NCBI GenBank assembly: GCA_963732925.1
Contig: CAVTBJ010000012.1
Span: forward strand, 806,001 to 870,000
Length of the DNA: 64,000 nt
Source: DASZRZ01 sp963732925
GTDB taxonomy: Bacteria; Acidobacteriota; Terriglobia; Terriglobales; Acidobacteriaceae
Direction: 5' to 3'
The position numbers were made by a program, and so were the translations under genes. Positions 34,941 to 43,797 of this stretch are shown piece by piece; the stretch's first letter is position 1; the number at the start of each line of letters is the position of its first letter. A model generated the notes under the pieces. The model was not told the DNA's origin, did no database searches, and saw only the letters and a list, made by a program, of their open reading frames with translations.

Positions 34941-36731
34941 CTACTTGACCACGTCATACCGCCGCGGACGCGGTGGTATGAGCGAGACATCCACGGATTC
35001 GAACTCAAACCGCGGCTCGTCGGCATCCGGCGCGAAACCAGCCTTGGTGGTCTTGAGCCAGTTCTTGTCGTCGCGCTCGGGGAAGTCCGGTTTGTAGTGT
35101 GCCCCGCGCGATTCATCGCGAATGGCCGCGCCCTGAACCACGACCCGGGCCAGTTGCAGCATGTTGTAAAGCTCGCGGGTAAAGGCAAACGTGGTATTGG
35201 CCCAGGTGGTGCGGTCGCTGAGGTTCACGTTGCGGATGCGCTCGATGAGTTCCACGATTTTGCTGTCAGCCTGCCGCAGGTTCTTGTTGTAACGAATCAC
35301 GGTGCAATCGCGGGTCATGATCTCGCCCAGCTCGCGCCAGATCAGGAAGGGATTCTCGGTGCCTTCCGAACGCAGCAGTCCATTATTGATTTCTTCCTGG
35401 CGCTTGCGTTCCGTGTCGTAAACGCTGCCTGGGACAGCGGCTCCGGACTTGGCGAGATTCCGGCTGTAGGCCAGGGCATTGGGTCCGGCGGTAAAACCGC
35501 CGAAGATGCAGCTCACCAGCGAGTTGGCTCCCAGGCGGTTGGCTCCATGATACTGATACTCGCATTCGCCGGCAGCGTAGAGACCGGGGATGTTGGTGGC
35601 CTGGTTAAAGTCCACCCACAGGCCTCCCATGGTGTAGTGCATGCCAGGGAAAATCTTCATGGGAGTATCGCGGGGGTCATCTCCCACGAACTTCTCGTAG
35701 ATTTCCAGGATGCCTTCCAGCTTGCGGTCCAGCGTCTTGCGATCGATGTGGGTCAGGTCGAGGTACACCATGGGCTGCCGATCGATGCCCATTTTGTCCT
35801 CGTAAACGACCTTGTGGATCGCCCTGGTGGCGACGTCGCGCGGCACCAGGTTGCCATACTTGGGATACCACTCTTCCAGGAAATACCAGCGCTCGGATTC
35901 AGGAATGGACCTGGCCTCGCGGGTGTCGCCGGGCTGCTTGGGCACCCACACGCGACCACCCTCTCCGCGGGCCGATTCCGACATGAGCCGCAGCTTGTCT
36001 TCCCCGGGGATAGCGGTGGGATGGACCTGAATGAATTCGCCGTTGGCGTAAAACGCGCCCTGCTGGTAGAGCGCGGACTGGGCCGATCCGGTACAGACCA
36101 CCGAGTTGGTGGATTTCCCGAAGATGGCGCCAATGCCGCCGGTACACACAATGACAGCATCGGCCGGAAAGGTGCGCACCTGCATGCTGCGCAGGTCCAT
36201 GGCGCAGATGCCGCGGCAAACGCCGTTGCCGTCGAGCACGGCGGAAAGAAATTCCCAGCCTTCGTACTTGGTGACCTTGCCTTCCGCCTCGTGGCGGCGT
36301 ACCTGCTCGTCCAGCGCGTAGAGAAGCTGCTGGCCGGTGGTGGCGCCGGCAAAGGCGGTGCGATTGTAGAGGGTGCCTCCGAAGCGGCGAAAATCCAGCA
36401 GGCCTTCCGGCGTGCGGTTAAAGGTGACGCCCATGCGGTCGAGCAGGTCGATGATTCCGGGCGCGGCCTCGCACATGTTCTTTACTGGAGGCTGATTGGC
36501 CAGGAAGTCGCCGCCATAGACCGTGTCGTCAAAGTGCTGCCAGGTGGAGTCGCCTTCGCCCTTGAGGTTCTTGGCGGCGTTGATGCCGCCCTGCGCGCAT
36601 ACGGAGTGGGAACGTTTGACCGGGACGATGGAGAACAAATCCACTTGCCCGCCCTTTTCCGCAATCTTGATCACGGCAGCCAGTCCTGCCAGGCCGCCGC
36701 CCACCACGATAATTTTCGGATTCGCTGCCAT
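34941..36731 (-). CDS. sdhA: Succinate dehydrogenase flavoprotein subunit
   Basis: Catalytic subunit oxidising succinate to fumarate. A 596-residue protein with the FAD-binding start IIVVGGGLAGLAAVIK, the covalent-FAD His in KRSHSVCAQGGI, the active-site loop around FGGTLYNRTAFAG, substrate residues in HPTAIPG and SESARGEGG, and the CEYQYHGANRLGANSL block. The C-terminus resembles the B-type enzymes (Bacillus-like) with a long insert-free tail. The ATG at 36731 fits the family; 14 more codons are open upstream. It lies between sdhC and the small membrane ORF. Confidence 0.96.
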   Translation of the reverse strand: MAANPKIIVVGGGLAGLAAVIKIAEKGGQVDLFSIVPVKRSHSVCAQGGINAAKNLKGEGDSTWQHFDDTVYGGDFLANQPPVKNMCEAAPGIIDLLDRMGVTFNRTPEGLLDFRRFGGTLYNRTAFAGATTGQQLLYALDEQVRRHEAEGKVTKYEGWEFLSAVLDGNGVCRGICAMDLRSMQVRTFPADAVIVCTGGIGAIFGKSTNSVVCTGSAQSALYQQGAFYANGEFIQVHPTAIPGEDKLRLMSESARGEGGRVWVPKQPGDTREARSIPESERWYFLEEWYPKYGNLVPRDVATRAIHKVVYEDKMGIDRQPMVYLDLTHIDRKTLDRKLEGILEIYEKFVGDDPRDTPMKIFPGMHYTMGGLWVDFNQATNIPGLYAAGECEYQYHGANRLGANSLVSCIFGGFTAGPNALAYSRNLAKSGAAVPGSVYDTERKRQEEINNGLLRSEGTENPFLIWRELGEIMTRDCTVIRYNKNLRQADSKIVELIERIRNVNLSDRTTWANTTFAFTRELYNMLQLARVVVQGAAIRDESRGAHYKPDFPERDDKNWLKTTKAGFAPDADEPRFEFESVDVSLIPPRPRRYDVVK

Positions 36732-36791
36732 AGTTAGAAAACCAGATTGCTCTTGGCCGTCCCGCCCCCGCACAGAACGGCGGCCCCACGG

Positions 36792-37538
36792 CTATTCAGA
36801 CTGACGAAGGACCTCCATGCTCCGGATCAATTGCGGATTCGATGGCGGCGTGGTGATGAAAGTGATCATGGTCGAGGACCAGACCAGTGCCATCGCAATG
36901 CCCAGAGCGATACAAACATAACCGAAATTGCGGCGCGCGCTCGCGCCCGCGGTAATGCCCCATTTGGCGGCAAACAACCAAATGCCATAGGCAAAGTGCC
37001 AGGTCGCCGCGAACACCCCCACGAAGTAGAAGGCGACGATCCAGGGAGACTGAAGCGCCAGCCACACCTTGGCGAAGGCGGCATCGGGATTGGTCATGAG
37101 GTGCACGCCGGTGAAACGCATGGTCCAGGTGTGATAGCAGATATAGGCAAGCGCCAGCAGGCCCGTCCAGCGCTGCACGCTGTAGAGCCAGTTCCCCGAC
37201 CAGGGATAGGCGGGGCCCACATTGCGGTCTCCGCGCCACCAGATCACCACGCCATATCCCGCGTGGTACGCCAGGGGAAGAAAGATAAAGAAAATCTCGA
37301 GCGCCAGCACAAAGGGAAGTCCGGTAAGGAACTCGACCTGTTTTCCGTAAGCGGTGGCTCCACGGGTGGCAAACGCGTTGGAGATCATGTGCTCCAGCAC
37401 GTAGGCCCCGATGGGAAAAATTCCGCTCAGGGAGTGCAAACGGCGGAGCAGGAACGTATTGCCCTCGCCCGCGCGCAAAGGCGGCACGCCGCCCGGCAAG
37501 TTGCTGGAAACGGAAGCCTGGCTGGCCGAAGAAGCCAC
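36792..37538 (-). CDS. sdhC: Succinate dehydrogenase cytochrome b subunit (B-type)
   Basis: Membrane anchor carrying haem and the quinone site. At 248 residues with five hydrophobic segments (e.g. GIFPIGAYVLEHMISNAF, LEIFFIFLPLAYHAGYGVVIW, WTGLLALAYICYHTW) it matches the single-subunit di-haem anchor of Bacillus-type enzymes rather than the SdhC/SdhD pair. Candidate haem His residues lie in FLLRRLHSLSG, YVLEHM, PLAYHAGYG, YICYHTW and FAATWHFAYG. The start is GTG at 37538 with AAAGGAGC 6-7 bases upstream, a strong site. First gene of the sdhCA-x-B operon. Confidence 0.93.
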   Translation of the reverse strand: MASSASQASVSSNLPGGVPPLRAGEGNTFLLRRLHSLSGIFPIGAYVLEHMISNAFATRGATAYGKQVEFLTGLPFVLALEIFFIFLPLAYHAGYGVVIWWRGDRNVGPAYPWSGNWLYSVQRWTGLLALAYICYHTWTMRFTGVHLMTNPDAAFAKVWLALQSPWIVAFYFVGVFAATWHFAYGIWLFAAKWGITAGASARRNFGYVCIALGIAMALVWSSTMITFITTPPSNPQLIRSMEVLRQSE

Positions 37539-37739
37539 TCCGCTGCTCCTTTCACGACTTTCAGGATGAGAAAACCCTTTATTATCGGCGCGGGAACGCG
37601 GGTACGTCAAGCAATGCCCTGCGAGGGAACTCTGAACCTATTGTTCCGAATCGGCAGACCATGGCCTCCTGGTTGCGCGCGCAATCTGGTGGGCGTCCAG
37701 GTTTGTTCCTATAATCAACGGCATCGGCCAGGAGAAAGC

Positions 37740-38279
37740 ATGGCTACTACCGTCGAATCATTCAGTCGGATTGCGTCCGAGATCGAGCAGGAAGGACTGA
37801 CGCCGGAAAACTCCAGACGACTGGGCAGGGAACTGGCGAGAAGCTTTGGCGTGGGGGATGACGAGGTCGGCATTCTCCGCCTGGAGGGTTCCACGCTGGT
37901 GTTTTGTCATCCCGCGAAGTTGCAGGAAGTGGGCCGCATTCCCCTGAACTCATCTTCCTCGATTGCCGCGCGGACGGCCAGCACGCGGCGATCGGAAATC
38001 CTCAATAATTTTTCCCAAGTGAAGCACACCTCGTTTTTTGAGGCGGTCAACCTTGCGGAGTCGAGTGACATTGACGACGGGGAGCGGCCCGATCTCTCCT
38101 CCAAGGTGATTCAGAAGCTGATCTCGGTTCCGGTCATGGAAGGCAGGAAAGTCCGGGGAGTGATTCAGGTCTCGCGCAAGGGGGAATCGGCCTCCGCCGC
38201 GGGAGCGAATTTCACACAGGACGATCTCCAGCGCCTGACCGAGGCCGCTTCCGTCCTGGCGGCCTGCTTTCACGAGTGA
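37740..38279 (+). CDS. GAF-domain protein
   Basis: A 179-residue soluble protein with a single GAF-like domain (ILRLEGSTLVFCHPAKLQ..., ISVPVMEGRKVRGVIQVSRKGE, FTQDDLQRLTEAASVLA). GAF domains bind small ligands or cyclic nucleotides; no output domain is attached. AGGAG lies 7 bases before the ATG at 37740, and a TATAAT at 37710-37715 probably starts transcription. The in-frame extension to 36747 runs antisense to sdhC and is not real. It converges on a receiver-like gene 12 bases away. Confidence 0.8.
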   Translation: MATTVESFSRIASEIEQEGLTPENSRRLGRELARSFGVGDDEVGILRLEGSTLVFCHPAKLQEVGRIPLNSSSSIAARTASTRRSEILNNFSQVKHTSFFEAVNLAESSDIDDGERPDLSSKVIQKLISVPVMEGRKVRGVIQVSRKGESASAAGANFTQDDLQRLTEAASVLAACFHE

Positions 38280-38291
38280 GGCGGCTTCAGC

Positions 38292-38663
38292 TCAGGCGGC
38301 GGTACTGCGGACCGCAGATGCTGCCGTCCCCACCGCTCTGAGAATGGAATCCACGTCGGCCTCGTAGCAGCAATCGGCGGCTCCGGCGCTCAGGGCAGCC
38401 ACCCACATCTGTTCATCCGCGAGCCTGTGCGTGCAGACAACTCTGGTTCCGGGGAACTCCCGGCAAAGCTGTTCCACCGCCTCCAGGCCGCAGGTTTCCA
38501 AGTCGATGACCGCTCCCCGGGAGCGATGCCGCGCGATCGCGGCGCGGGTCTCCTCCAAGGAGTGTCCAATGCTGATTCCGGGAAGATACGGGTTTAGCGA
38601 GGCCGCCAGCCGGGCAGCCATGGCCACATCGGTGCTGCTTACGATCACATCCATCGATTGCAT
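38292..38663 (-). CDS. Receiver-like (CheY-fold) domain protein, degenerate
   Basis: A 123-residue protein with an alternating strand-helix pattern: DVIVSSTDVAMAARLAASL, RGAVIDLETCGLEAVEQL, TRVVCTHRLADEQMWVAALSAGA. The position of the phospho-Asp appears as VIDLET, but the early acidic pair and the late Lys of true receivers are missing. It is probably a pseudo-receiver. AGGGG lies before the ATG at 38663. The neighbouring GAF protein is convergent, so a joint role is only a guess. Confidence 0.65.
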   Translation of the reverse strand: MQSMDVIVSSTDVAMAARLAASLNPYLPGISIGHSLEETRAAIARHRSRGAVIDLETCGLEAVEQLCREFPGTRVVCTHRLADEQMWVAALSAGAADCCYEADVDSILRAVGTAASAVRSTAA

Positions 38664-38787
38664 TTCGACCCCTGAGAATCGGGTTGATCGGAATGTTTTC
38701 GCCACCGGTCGAAGCCCCGGCGGCATACCTGATAGAGAGTGAACCGCACGCATCGGCGTGGATGCGGCGGGCATGGGTGCAGCGGAA

Positions 38788-39027
38788 TTACTTTCGACTT
38801 TCGCTTCGTTCGGTGGAGCCATCGAACGCTTCCGCCTGCAGCTTCCCGTTCTGTTTCAGCAGGATTTCTACCTTGCCCTCGGCCTCCTGCAATTCCTTGC
38901 GGCAGGCGTTGGACAACGTCATGCCCTCTTCAAAAAGCTTTAAGGACTGCTCCAGGGGAATATCACCCCGCTCCAGTTGCTCAACAATCTGTTCCAGCCT
39001 CTGAAGACACTCTTCAAACTTGGGCAA
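38788..39027 (-). CDS. xseB: Exodeoxyribonuclease VII small subunit
   Basis: A 79-residue helical-hairpin protein matching XseB: FEECLQRLEQIVEQLERGDI, then PLEQSLKLFEEGMTLSNACRK, followed by a coiled second helix. With XseA it degrades single-stranded DNA to oligonucleotides. xseA is not adjacent. The start is TTG at 39027 with TTGGAGA upstream. The C-terminal 15 residues are acidic and polar. Confidence 0.92.
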   Translation of the reverse strand: MPKFEECLQRLEQIVEQLERGDIPLEQSLKLFEEGMTLSNACRKELQEAEGKVEILLKQNGKLQAEAFDGSTERSESRK

Positions 39028-39114
39028 GCAAAATCTCCAAGCGAAATTTTAGCTCAAGTCCAGAGTTGAAGGAGGGCGAAGTTGGGGGTTTCCGAGGTGC
39101 ACAATGAGAAGTGC

Positions 39115-39143
39115 AAAGGGCCAGTCCTGCATACTGGCCCTTT
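39115..39143 (-). terminator. Hairpin terminator after the methyltransferase/MTHFR gene
   Basis: Perfect 11-bp stem AAAGGGCCAGT/ACTGGCCCTTT with a CCTGCAT loop, 61 bases beyond the stop codon of the minus-strand gene. The T-run is part of the stem, so termination on either strand is possible. Confidence 0.65.
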
Positions 39144-39203
39144 ATCCAAAAGCTGGGACACGAGGCGGAAATGATCCGCGCAGAAGGTGGGCGGGCTGGC
39201 CGG

Positions 39204-41063
39204 TCAGGCGGTCACACTTTTGGAAGTGCCCAGGACCTCCAGAACATCGACTGCAGAGGAGTACTTGCCCATGGGAGCGCTGATCTGGGCGCCCTGAACC
39301 ACGTGGCGCAGGGAGTCCAGCATTTCGCGTGCGATTTGTACGCCTTCGGCGCGGGCCGCCTCGGGAGTGGTGCAGCTCGACATGCGCTCCAGGACGCTGT
39401 CCGGGATGGAGACACGCAGTTCGTTCTTCATGAACTCGGCGTTGCGCATGCTGGTGAGCGGCCAGATGCCCGCAACCACGGGAATGCGCACGTGCTCAAT
39501 GCGGCGCAGGAAGTCCTCCAGCAGCTTGAGGTCGAAGACCGGCTGGGTCACCACGTACTCGGCGCCGGCTTCCACCTTGTATTCGAAGCGGCGAACTTCC
39601 TCCTCGATGTTGGGAACGCCAGGGTTGGCTCCTACTCCAATGACAAACGAAGTTGCGGAGTGAATGCTGTTGCCGCCAATGTCGAGTCCGCTGTTCAGGT
39701 TGTGGACGATATTCACCAGTCCAATGGCATCGACATCGAAAACCGCCGTGGCGTCCGGATAGTTGCCCAGCTTAGGTGGATCGCCGGTAATGCAGATCAG
39801 GTTGCGGATACCCACGGCGCAGGCGCCCAGCAGGTCGGACTGAATACTCAGGACGTTGCGGTCGCGGCAGGTATAGTGCAGCACCGGTTCGATGCCCACC
39901 TGCTGCATGATAAGCAGCGACAAAGCCTGATTGCTCATGCGCGCCGAAGCGCGGGGACTGTCGGGGATGTTGATGGCGTCGACGCCGACGTTTTTCAGAT
40001 AGCGCGCGCCCTCAACTTCCTTGCTGACTTCAATGCCCTTGGGGGGCACGATCTCGACCATGGTGACAAACTGGCCACGAGCCAGCTTGGCGCCCAAGGT
40101 TGAGCGCTGTTCCATGGGCAACGTGGGGACGGCGGGCTGGGCCTTGGCCGCCGCCGCCGAATGCGCGGCTCCTCCGCTTTTGGCTTGTCCGAAGCGCAGA
40201 GCGGCCTTCATGGCGCGCAGATGCTCGGGTGTAGTGCCGCAGCAGCCGCCTACCAGGCGTACTCCGGCGGCGATGAACTTTTTGGTATAGCTGGCCATGT
40301 ACTCTGGCGAGCACAGATAAATATTGCGGCCCTCGACGGACCGTGGCATACCGGCATTGGGCTGCGCCGAGAGCGGCTTGTCGGTGACAGCCGCCACGCG
40401 CTCCAGCGCCGATAACATGGGAGCCGGCCCAATGCTGCAGTTGCAGCCGATCACATCCGCTCCCCACTCGGCCATCTTGGCGCCGAAGGTTTCCGGACTG
40501 CTGCCGTCCAGGGTGTTTCCATCCTCGTCCACGGTGACCTGGGCCACGAGAGGAATCTGGGGAGCGACTTCGCGGGCCGCGCGTATGGCCTCGTGCAGTT
40601 CGTTGAGGTATCCGAAGGTCTCCAGCATGAGGGCGTCCACCCCGCCTTCGGCCAGCGCCTCGATCTGTTTACGGAAGGCTTCGCGGGCCTCTTCCAGGGA
40701 AACCTTTCCCAGGGGCTCAACCCGTATCCCGAGCGGCCCCACGGAGCCCGCGACCAGGCCGTCAAAGCTCTTGGCCGCCTCATGCGCCAGGCGCACACCC
40801 TCCAGATTGATCTTGCGAACCTTGTCGGCCAGGCCATGTTGCCCCAGGCGAAACGAATTCGCTCCGAAGGTGTTTGTCTCTACCATGTCCGATCCGGCCT
40901 GGTAGTAATCGTGGTGGATCTGGCGAATCAGGTCGGGCTGGGAAAGATTCAGCTCGTCGTAGCAGCGATTGATGAAAATTCCACGAGCATAGAGTAGGGT
41001 GCCGGTGGCGCCGTCGCACAACACCGGCCGTTGCTTCATTAGTTCAAGCAGCTTGTTGGACAT
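39204..41063 (-). CDS. Bifunctional homocysteine S-methyltransferase / methylenetetrahydrofolate reductase
   Basis: A 619-residue fusion. Residues 1-290: zinc-dependent homocysteine methyltransferase barrel with LCDGATGTLL, GCNCSIGP and GGCCGTTPEH, the last two supplying the zinc Cys ligands. Residues 320-610: methylenetetrahydrofolate reductase flavin barrel (FVTMVEIVPPKG, NIPDSPRASARMS, ICITGDPPKLGNYPDA, YVVTQPVFD). It resembles Bacillus YitJ and unites methyl-folate formation with methionine synthesis. The linker is Ala-rich. No SAM riboswitch was recognised upstream. The start is ATG at 41063; the divergent neighbour is a propeller lipoprotein. Confidence 0.93.
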   Translation of the reverse strand: MSNKLLELMKQRPVLCDGATGTLLYARGIFINRCYDELNLSQPDLIRQIHHDYYQAGSDMVETNTFGANSFRLGQHGLADKVRKINLEGVRLAHEAAKSFDGLVAGSVGPLGIRVEPLGKVSLEEAREAFRKQIEALAEGGVDALMLETFGYLNELHEAIRAAREVAPQIPLVAQVTVDEDGNTLDGSSPETFGAKMAEWGADVIGCNCSIGPAPMLSALERVAAVTDKPLSAQPNAGMPRSVEGRNIYLCSPEYMASYTKKFIAAGVRLVGGCCGTTPEHLRAMKAALRFGQAKSGGAAHSAAAAKAQPAVPTLPMEQRSTLGAKLARGQFVTMVEIVPPKGIEVSKEVEGARYLKNVGVDAINIPDSPRASARMSNQALSLLIMQQVGIEPVLHYTCRDRNVLSIQSDLLGACAVGIRNLICITGDPPKLGNYPDATAVFDVDAIGLVNIVHNLNSGLDIGGNSIHSATSFVIGVGANPGVPNIEEEVRRFEYKVEAGAEYVVTQPVFDLKLLEDFLRRIEHVRIPVVAGIWPLTSMRNAEFMKNELRVSIPDSVLERMSSCTTPEAARAEGVQIAREMLDSLRHVVQGAQISAPMGKYSSAVDVLEVLGTSKSVTA

Positions 41064-41142
41064 CCGTTCAACTCAAAATCGTGATCCGCGCTCCGTGCAA
41101 CACGAAACCTGGGGATTTGAAATGCTGCGGCACGAAAAATCG

Positions 41143-41164
41143 AAAGCAAGCGCTTTGCTATAAT
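41143..41164 (+). promoter_or_regulatory. Promoter with near-palindrome between divergent genes
   Basis: TATAAT at 41159-41164 is immediately preceded by AAAGC-AAGC-GCTTT (41143-41156), a near-palindrome within the spacer region. No good -35 is seen. The position suggests an operator for the lipoprotein gene and perhaps for the divergent methionine-pathway gene. Confidence 0.4.
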
Positions 41165-41302
41165 CGCATGTTTCAGCCCTCCTCGCATATGTGTCAGCGT
41201 GCTACGGTGGTTGCCTCAGCGCACGGTGCGAGCGGGATTGTGAGTGATTGCGGGGCCGCATGGGGGCGGTTCCGGGAGAGCGGGCATTACGGGCGGGAAT
41301 TC

Positions 41303-42481
41303 TTGAATCGAGCGTTGGCACTTGCATCCCTGATTGCTGTAGTGAGCCTCGCCGGTTGCGGTGGCGGCAGCACGGCTGGCCCGCCCAGCGGCCTTGCCAA
41401 ACGAGCCTTCGTTTCCAATGCTTTCGACCAAACCAGCGGGGTTGCCACCAGTGCTATCGAGGTCATCGATGCTACGAAAGACGTGCTGGCAGGCAGTGTG
41501 ACGTCGCCGGGTTTCGTCAATCCCGGAGCCACCCGGATGCGCGTAACACCGGACAAGACCAAGACTCTGCTCTACGATTCCACCGTGCATAGCTTCCACG
41601 TAGTAGACAACAGCACTGAGTCGGTTGTTTTCGACCTGCCCTTCCGTGGCGCTCTGCCCGATGCTTCCGATGATTTCGTGATTCTTCCTGACAACACGAC
41701 GGTCTTTGCCTCGGTGCGCAACGCGCTGGTTTCCGGCCAGCCTAGTGGAGAAGTTGTCGCGCTGAGCCTGCTCCAGGGCACCATCACCACCACCATTCCT
41801 GTTCCCCATGTCCGCCGGCTCTCGCTTTCGCCGGACGGTAGCAAACTGCTGGCCTTCCCAGACGACATGAATTCCGTCTGGATCATCGACACGGCAGCCA
41901 TGACGGCAACCCGCGTAGATGGATTTGATCATCCGACCTGGGCGGTGTTCTCCTCCGATGGTTCCAGGGCCTACATCCTGAATTGCGGGCCGGAGTGCGG
42001 GGGCACCGCCGCCAGCGTAACCGTCCTGAACCTGGCCAGTAACGCGCAAGTCACGACCATTCCGGTTTCGGCGGCCAGCATCGCGCTGCTGAATAACAAC
42101 AATTTGTTCGTGGCGGGCACGGCCGGCGGCCAGGGGAAACTCGACATCATCGACACCAGCTCCCTGGCGGTTTCTCAGTCGGGCATCGCCATCGGCAACG
42201 GCTTCCACGACCTGATGACGCTGGGAGCCGATAACAAGCTCTTTATTGGAGCGAATACCTGCAGCGGCGGCTGTTTGAGCATTGTGGACACCTCCAGCCT
42301 GAACGCCGTGGTTGCGACTGGGCCGGGAGACGTGACCGGGATGCAGCCGATTCCCGATCGCTCTGTGGTGTATGTGATCGAGGGAGGCGAACTGGTGATT
42401 TACGACACCACCACCAGCCAGCCCCAGAGCACACAGGTGGATATCGTAGGCCAGGCCTATGATGTAGTGTACGTGGACTGA
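41303..42481 (+). CDS. Beta-propeller lipoprotein
   Basis: A lipoprotein of about 392 residues: a short N-region, a hydrophobic core and the lipobox VVSLAGCGGG. The mature part has repeated YVTN/NHL-like strands (AIEVIDATKDVLAGSV, RRLSLSPDGSKLLAFPDD, ASVTVLNLASNAQVTTI, KLDIIDTSSLAV, CLSIVDTSSLNAVV), predicting a seven-blade propeller at the outer surface. I chose the TTG at 41303 because upstream starts (ATG at 41168) would bury the signal peptide. The promoter TATAAT then gives a leader of about 130 bases. Confidence 0.78.
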   Translation: MNRALALASLIAVVSLAGCGGGSTAGPPSGLAKRAFVSNAFDQTSGVATSAIEVIDATKDVLAGSVTSPGFVNPGATRMRVTPDKTKTLLYDSTVHSFHVVDNSTESVVFDLPFRGALPDASDDFVILPDNTTVFASVRNALVSGQPSGEVVALSLLQGTITTTIPVPHVRRLSLSPDGSKLLAFPDDMNSVWIIDTAAMTATRVDGFDHPTWAVFSSDGSRAYILNCGPECGGTAASVTVLNLASNAQVTTIPVSAASIALLNNNNLFVAGTAGGQGKLDIIDTSSLAVSQSGIAIGNGFHDLMTLGADNKLFIGANTCSGGCLSIVDTSSLNAVVATGPGDVTGMQPIPDRSVVYVIEGGELVIYDTTTSQPQSTQVDIVGQAYDVVYVD

Positions 42482-42529
42482 CTGTCAGATCCTTCCGCGA
42501 GAACACCTCGCAACCACAACACCTCGCAA

Positions 42530-42940
42530 CTACAACTTCCCGGGAGCCCCGCCCCAACTCCTGGGATCGACATCAGTGATGGACTGGGTGAAAGTCCAGC
42601 GGCGTCCTGCCGGGTCGGCGACGGTATACTGCCGCTCGCCATAGGGATAGTCGGCGGGCGAGCGCAGGATGTGGGCTCCGTGTTGCAAGGCGCGTTCCCA
42701 ATGGCGGTCGACATTTTCCACCCGGACCATGACGGCGTGTCCGGCGGGGACTTCTCCAGCCGGCAACTCGATGAGGATGACGGCGCCGTCGCCTGCGTTC
42801 AGTTGAGCGCGGTGATTTCCAATTCCGATGCGTAAGGTGAACCCGAACGCGGCGCACAGCCACTCCGTGGCCGCTTCTACGTCGGGATACCCAAGTTCCG
42901 GCAGGACCGTGCACTGCGGTATTGATCGGTTGGCAAGCAT
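42530..42940 (-). CDS. VOC-family (glyoxalase/PhnB-like) protein
   Basis: A 136-residue vicinal-oxygen-chelate fold protein: CTVLPELGYPDVEAATEWLC, AFGFTLRIGIGNHRAQLN, VMVRVENVDRHWERALQHGA, YGERQYTVADPAGRRWTFTQ. This is the PhnB/bleomycin-resistance-like type; metal ligands are only partly obvious. The frame is open far upstream, antisense to moaD, but the domain starts at the ATG at 42940. TACAAT ends exactly 6 bases before this ATG and no ribosome site exists, indicating a leaderless mRNA. Confidence 0.85.
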   Translation of the reverse strand: MLANRSIPQCTVLPELGYPDVEAATEWLCAAFGFTLRIGIGNHRAQLNAGDGAVILIELPAGEVPAGHAVMVRVENVDRHWERALQHGAHILRSPADYPYGERQYTVADPAGRRWTFTQSITDVDPRSWGGAPGKL

Positions 42941-43028
42941 GCACGAATTGTAGTCACGAATCGCGTCCCCGAGCGCGCCAGCGCCGCAGCCATGGCAAGA
43001 ATATTGGTACACTGGATGCGGCGCTGCC

Positions 43029-43739
43029 ATGCATGTCAAGTTGCTCTTCTTCGGTACTTTGAAGGATCTGGCGGGTCGGGAGAGGGAAACTCTCGAGCTC
43101 CCCGACCGGGCCACGGTGGGCGAGTTACTGGAGCGCTGCCGGGCGATTATGCCGTCCCTGGAAGCGTATATGGGGAAGATCGCTGTTGCTGTAAACCAGG
43201 AATACGCCACCCAGAGCCTTCGACTCCAGGAGGCGGACGAGGTGGCTCTGATTCCGCCGGTCAGCGGGGGTGTGGATTCTTCGGCCACCCTGGCGACCGC
43301 GATCCATGGCCGGCTGACCCGTGACCGGATTGATACCGCCGCTCTTGCGACGGGACTGAAGCACGGTGCCGACGGTGCCGTGGTGGTGTTCGAGGGCATT
43401 GTGCGCAACCAGACCCGGGGCCGGCGCACGCTGTATCTGGATTATGAAGCCTACGAAGGCATGGCGCAGAAGCAGTTGGAAGAATTGGCGCGGCAGGCAC
43501 TCAGCCGCTTTGCCGTCCGCGACTTGCGGGTGGTTCACCGCCTGGGACGGCTGGAGATTGGGGAAACCAGCGTGGCCATCGTGGTTGCCTCGGCTCACCG
43601 CGGTCCCGCCTTTGACGCCTGCCGCTGGCTGATCGATACCCTGAAGCGCACGGTGCCGATCTGGAAGAAAGAATATTTTGAAGATGGCGTGGTCTGGGCC
43701 GACGGAGAACCGTTCCCTGAGGAAATACGTCCCAAGTGA
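43029..43739 (+). CDS. Molybdopterin synthase, MoaD-MoaE fusion
   Basis: A single 236-residue chain with both subunits of molybdopterin synthase. Residues 1-81 are MoaD (ubiquitin fold, LLFFGTLKDLAG to PPVSGG). The Gly-Gly that must carry the thiocarboxylate lies at 80-81 and is followed by VDSSATLATA instead of a C-terminus. Residues about 95-236 are MoaE (FEGIVRNQTRG, YEAYEGMAQKQ, AHRGPAFDAC, catalytic Lys in PIWKKEYFEDG). In the similar MoaX of Mycobacterium tuberculosis, cleavage after the GG is needed. TACACT lies 15 bases upstream. No other mo genes are adjacent. Confidence 0.93.
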   Translation: MHVKLLFFGTLKDLAGRERETLELPDRATVGELLERCRAIMPSLEAYMGKIAVAVNQEYATQSLRLQEADEVALIPPVSGGVDSSATLATAIHGRLTRDRIDTAALATGLKHGADGAVVVFEGIVRNQTRGRRTLYLDYEAYEGMAQKQLEELARQALSRFAVRDLRVVHRLGRLEIGETSVAIVVASAHRGPAFDACRWLIDTLKRTVPIWKKEYFEDGVVWADGEPFPEEIRPK

Positions 43740-43797
43740 GCGGGCCGTTTCGGGAGGGCAACTTCCGCCTGCCCTCGGGGTTCTAGCGACGAGCACA

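Noticed and set aside
34569..36737. A 722-codon plus-strand open frame
   Set aside because: It is antisense to the whole of sdhA. Long antisense frames are expected at this GC content, and the sequence resembles no protein.
41064..41168. SAM or cobalamin riboswitch upstream of the methionine-pathway fusion gene
   Set aside because: The region is short and shows none of the conserved riboswitch cores; only a palindrome near the opposite promoter was found.
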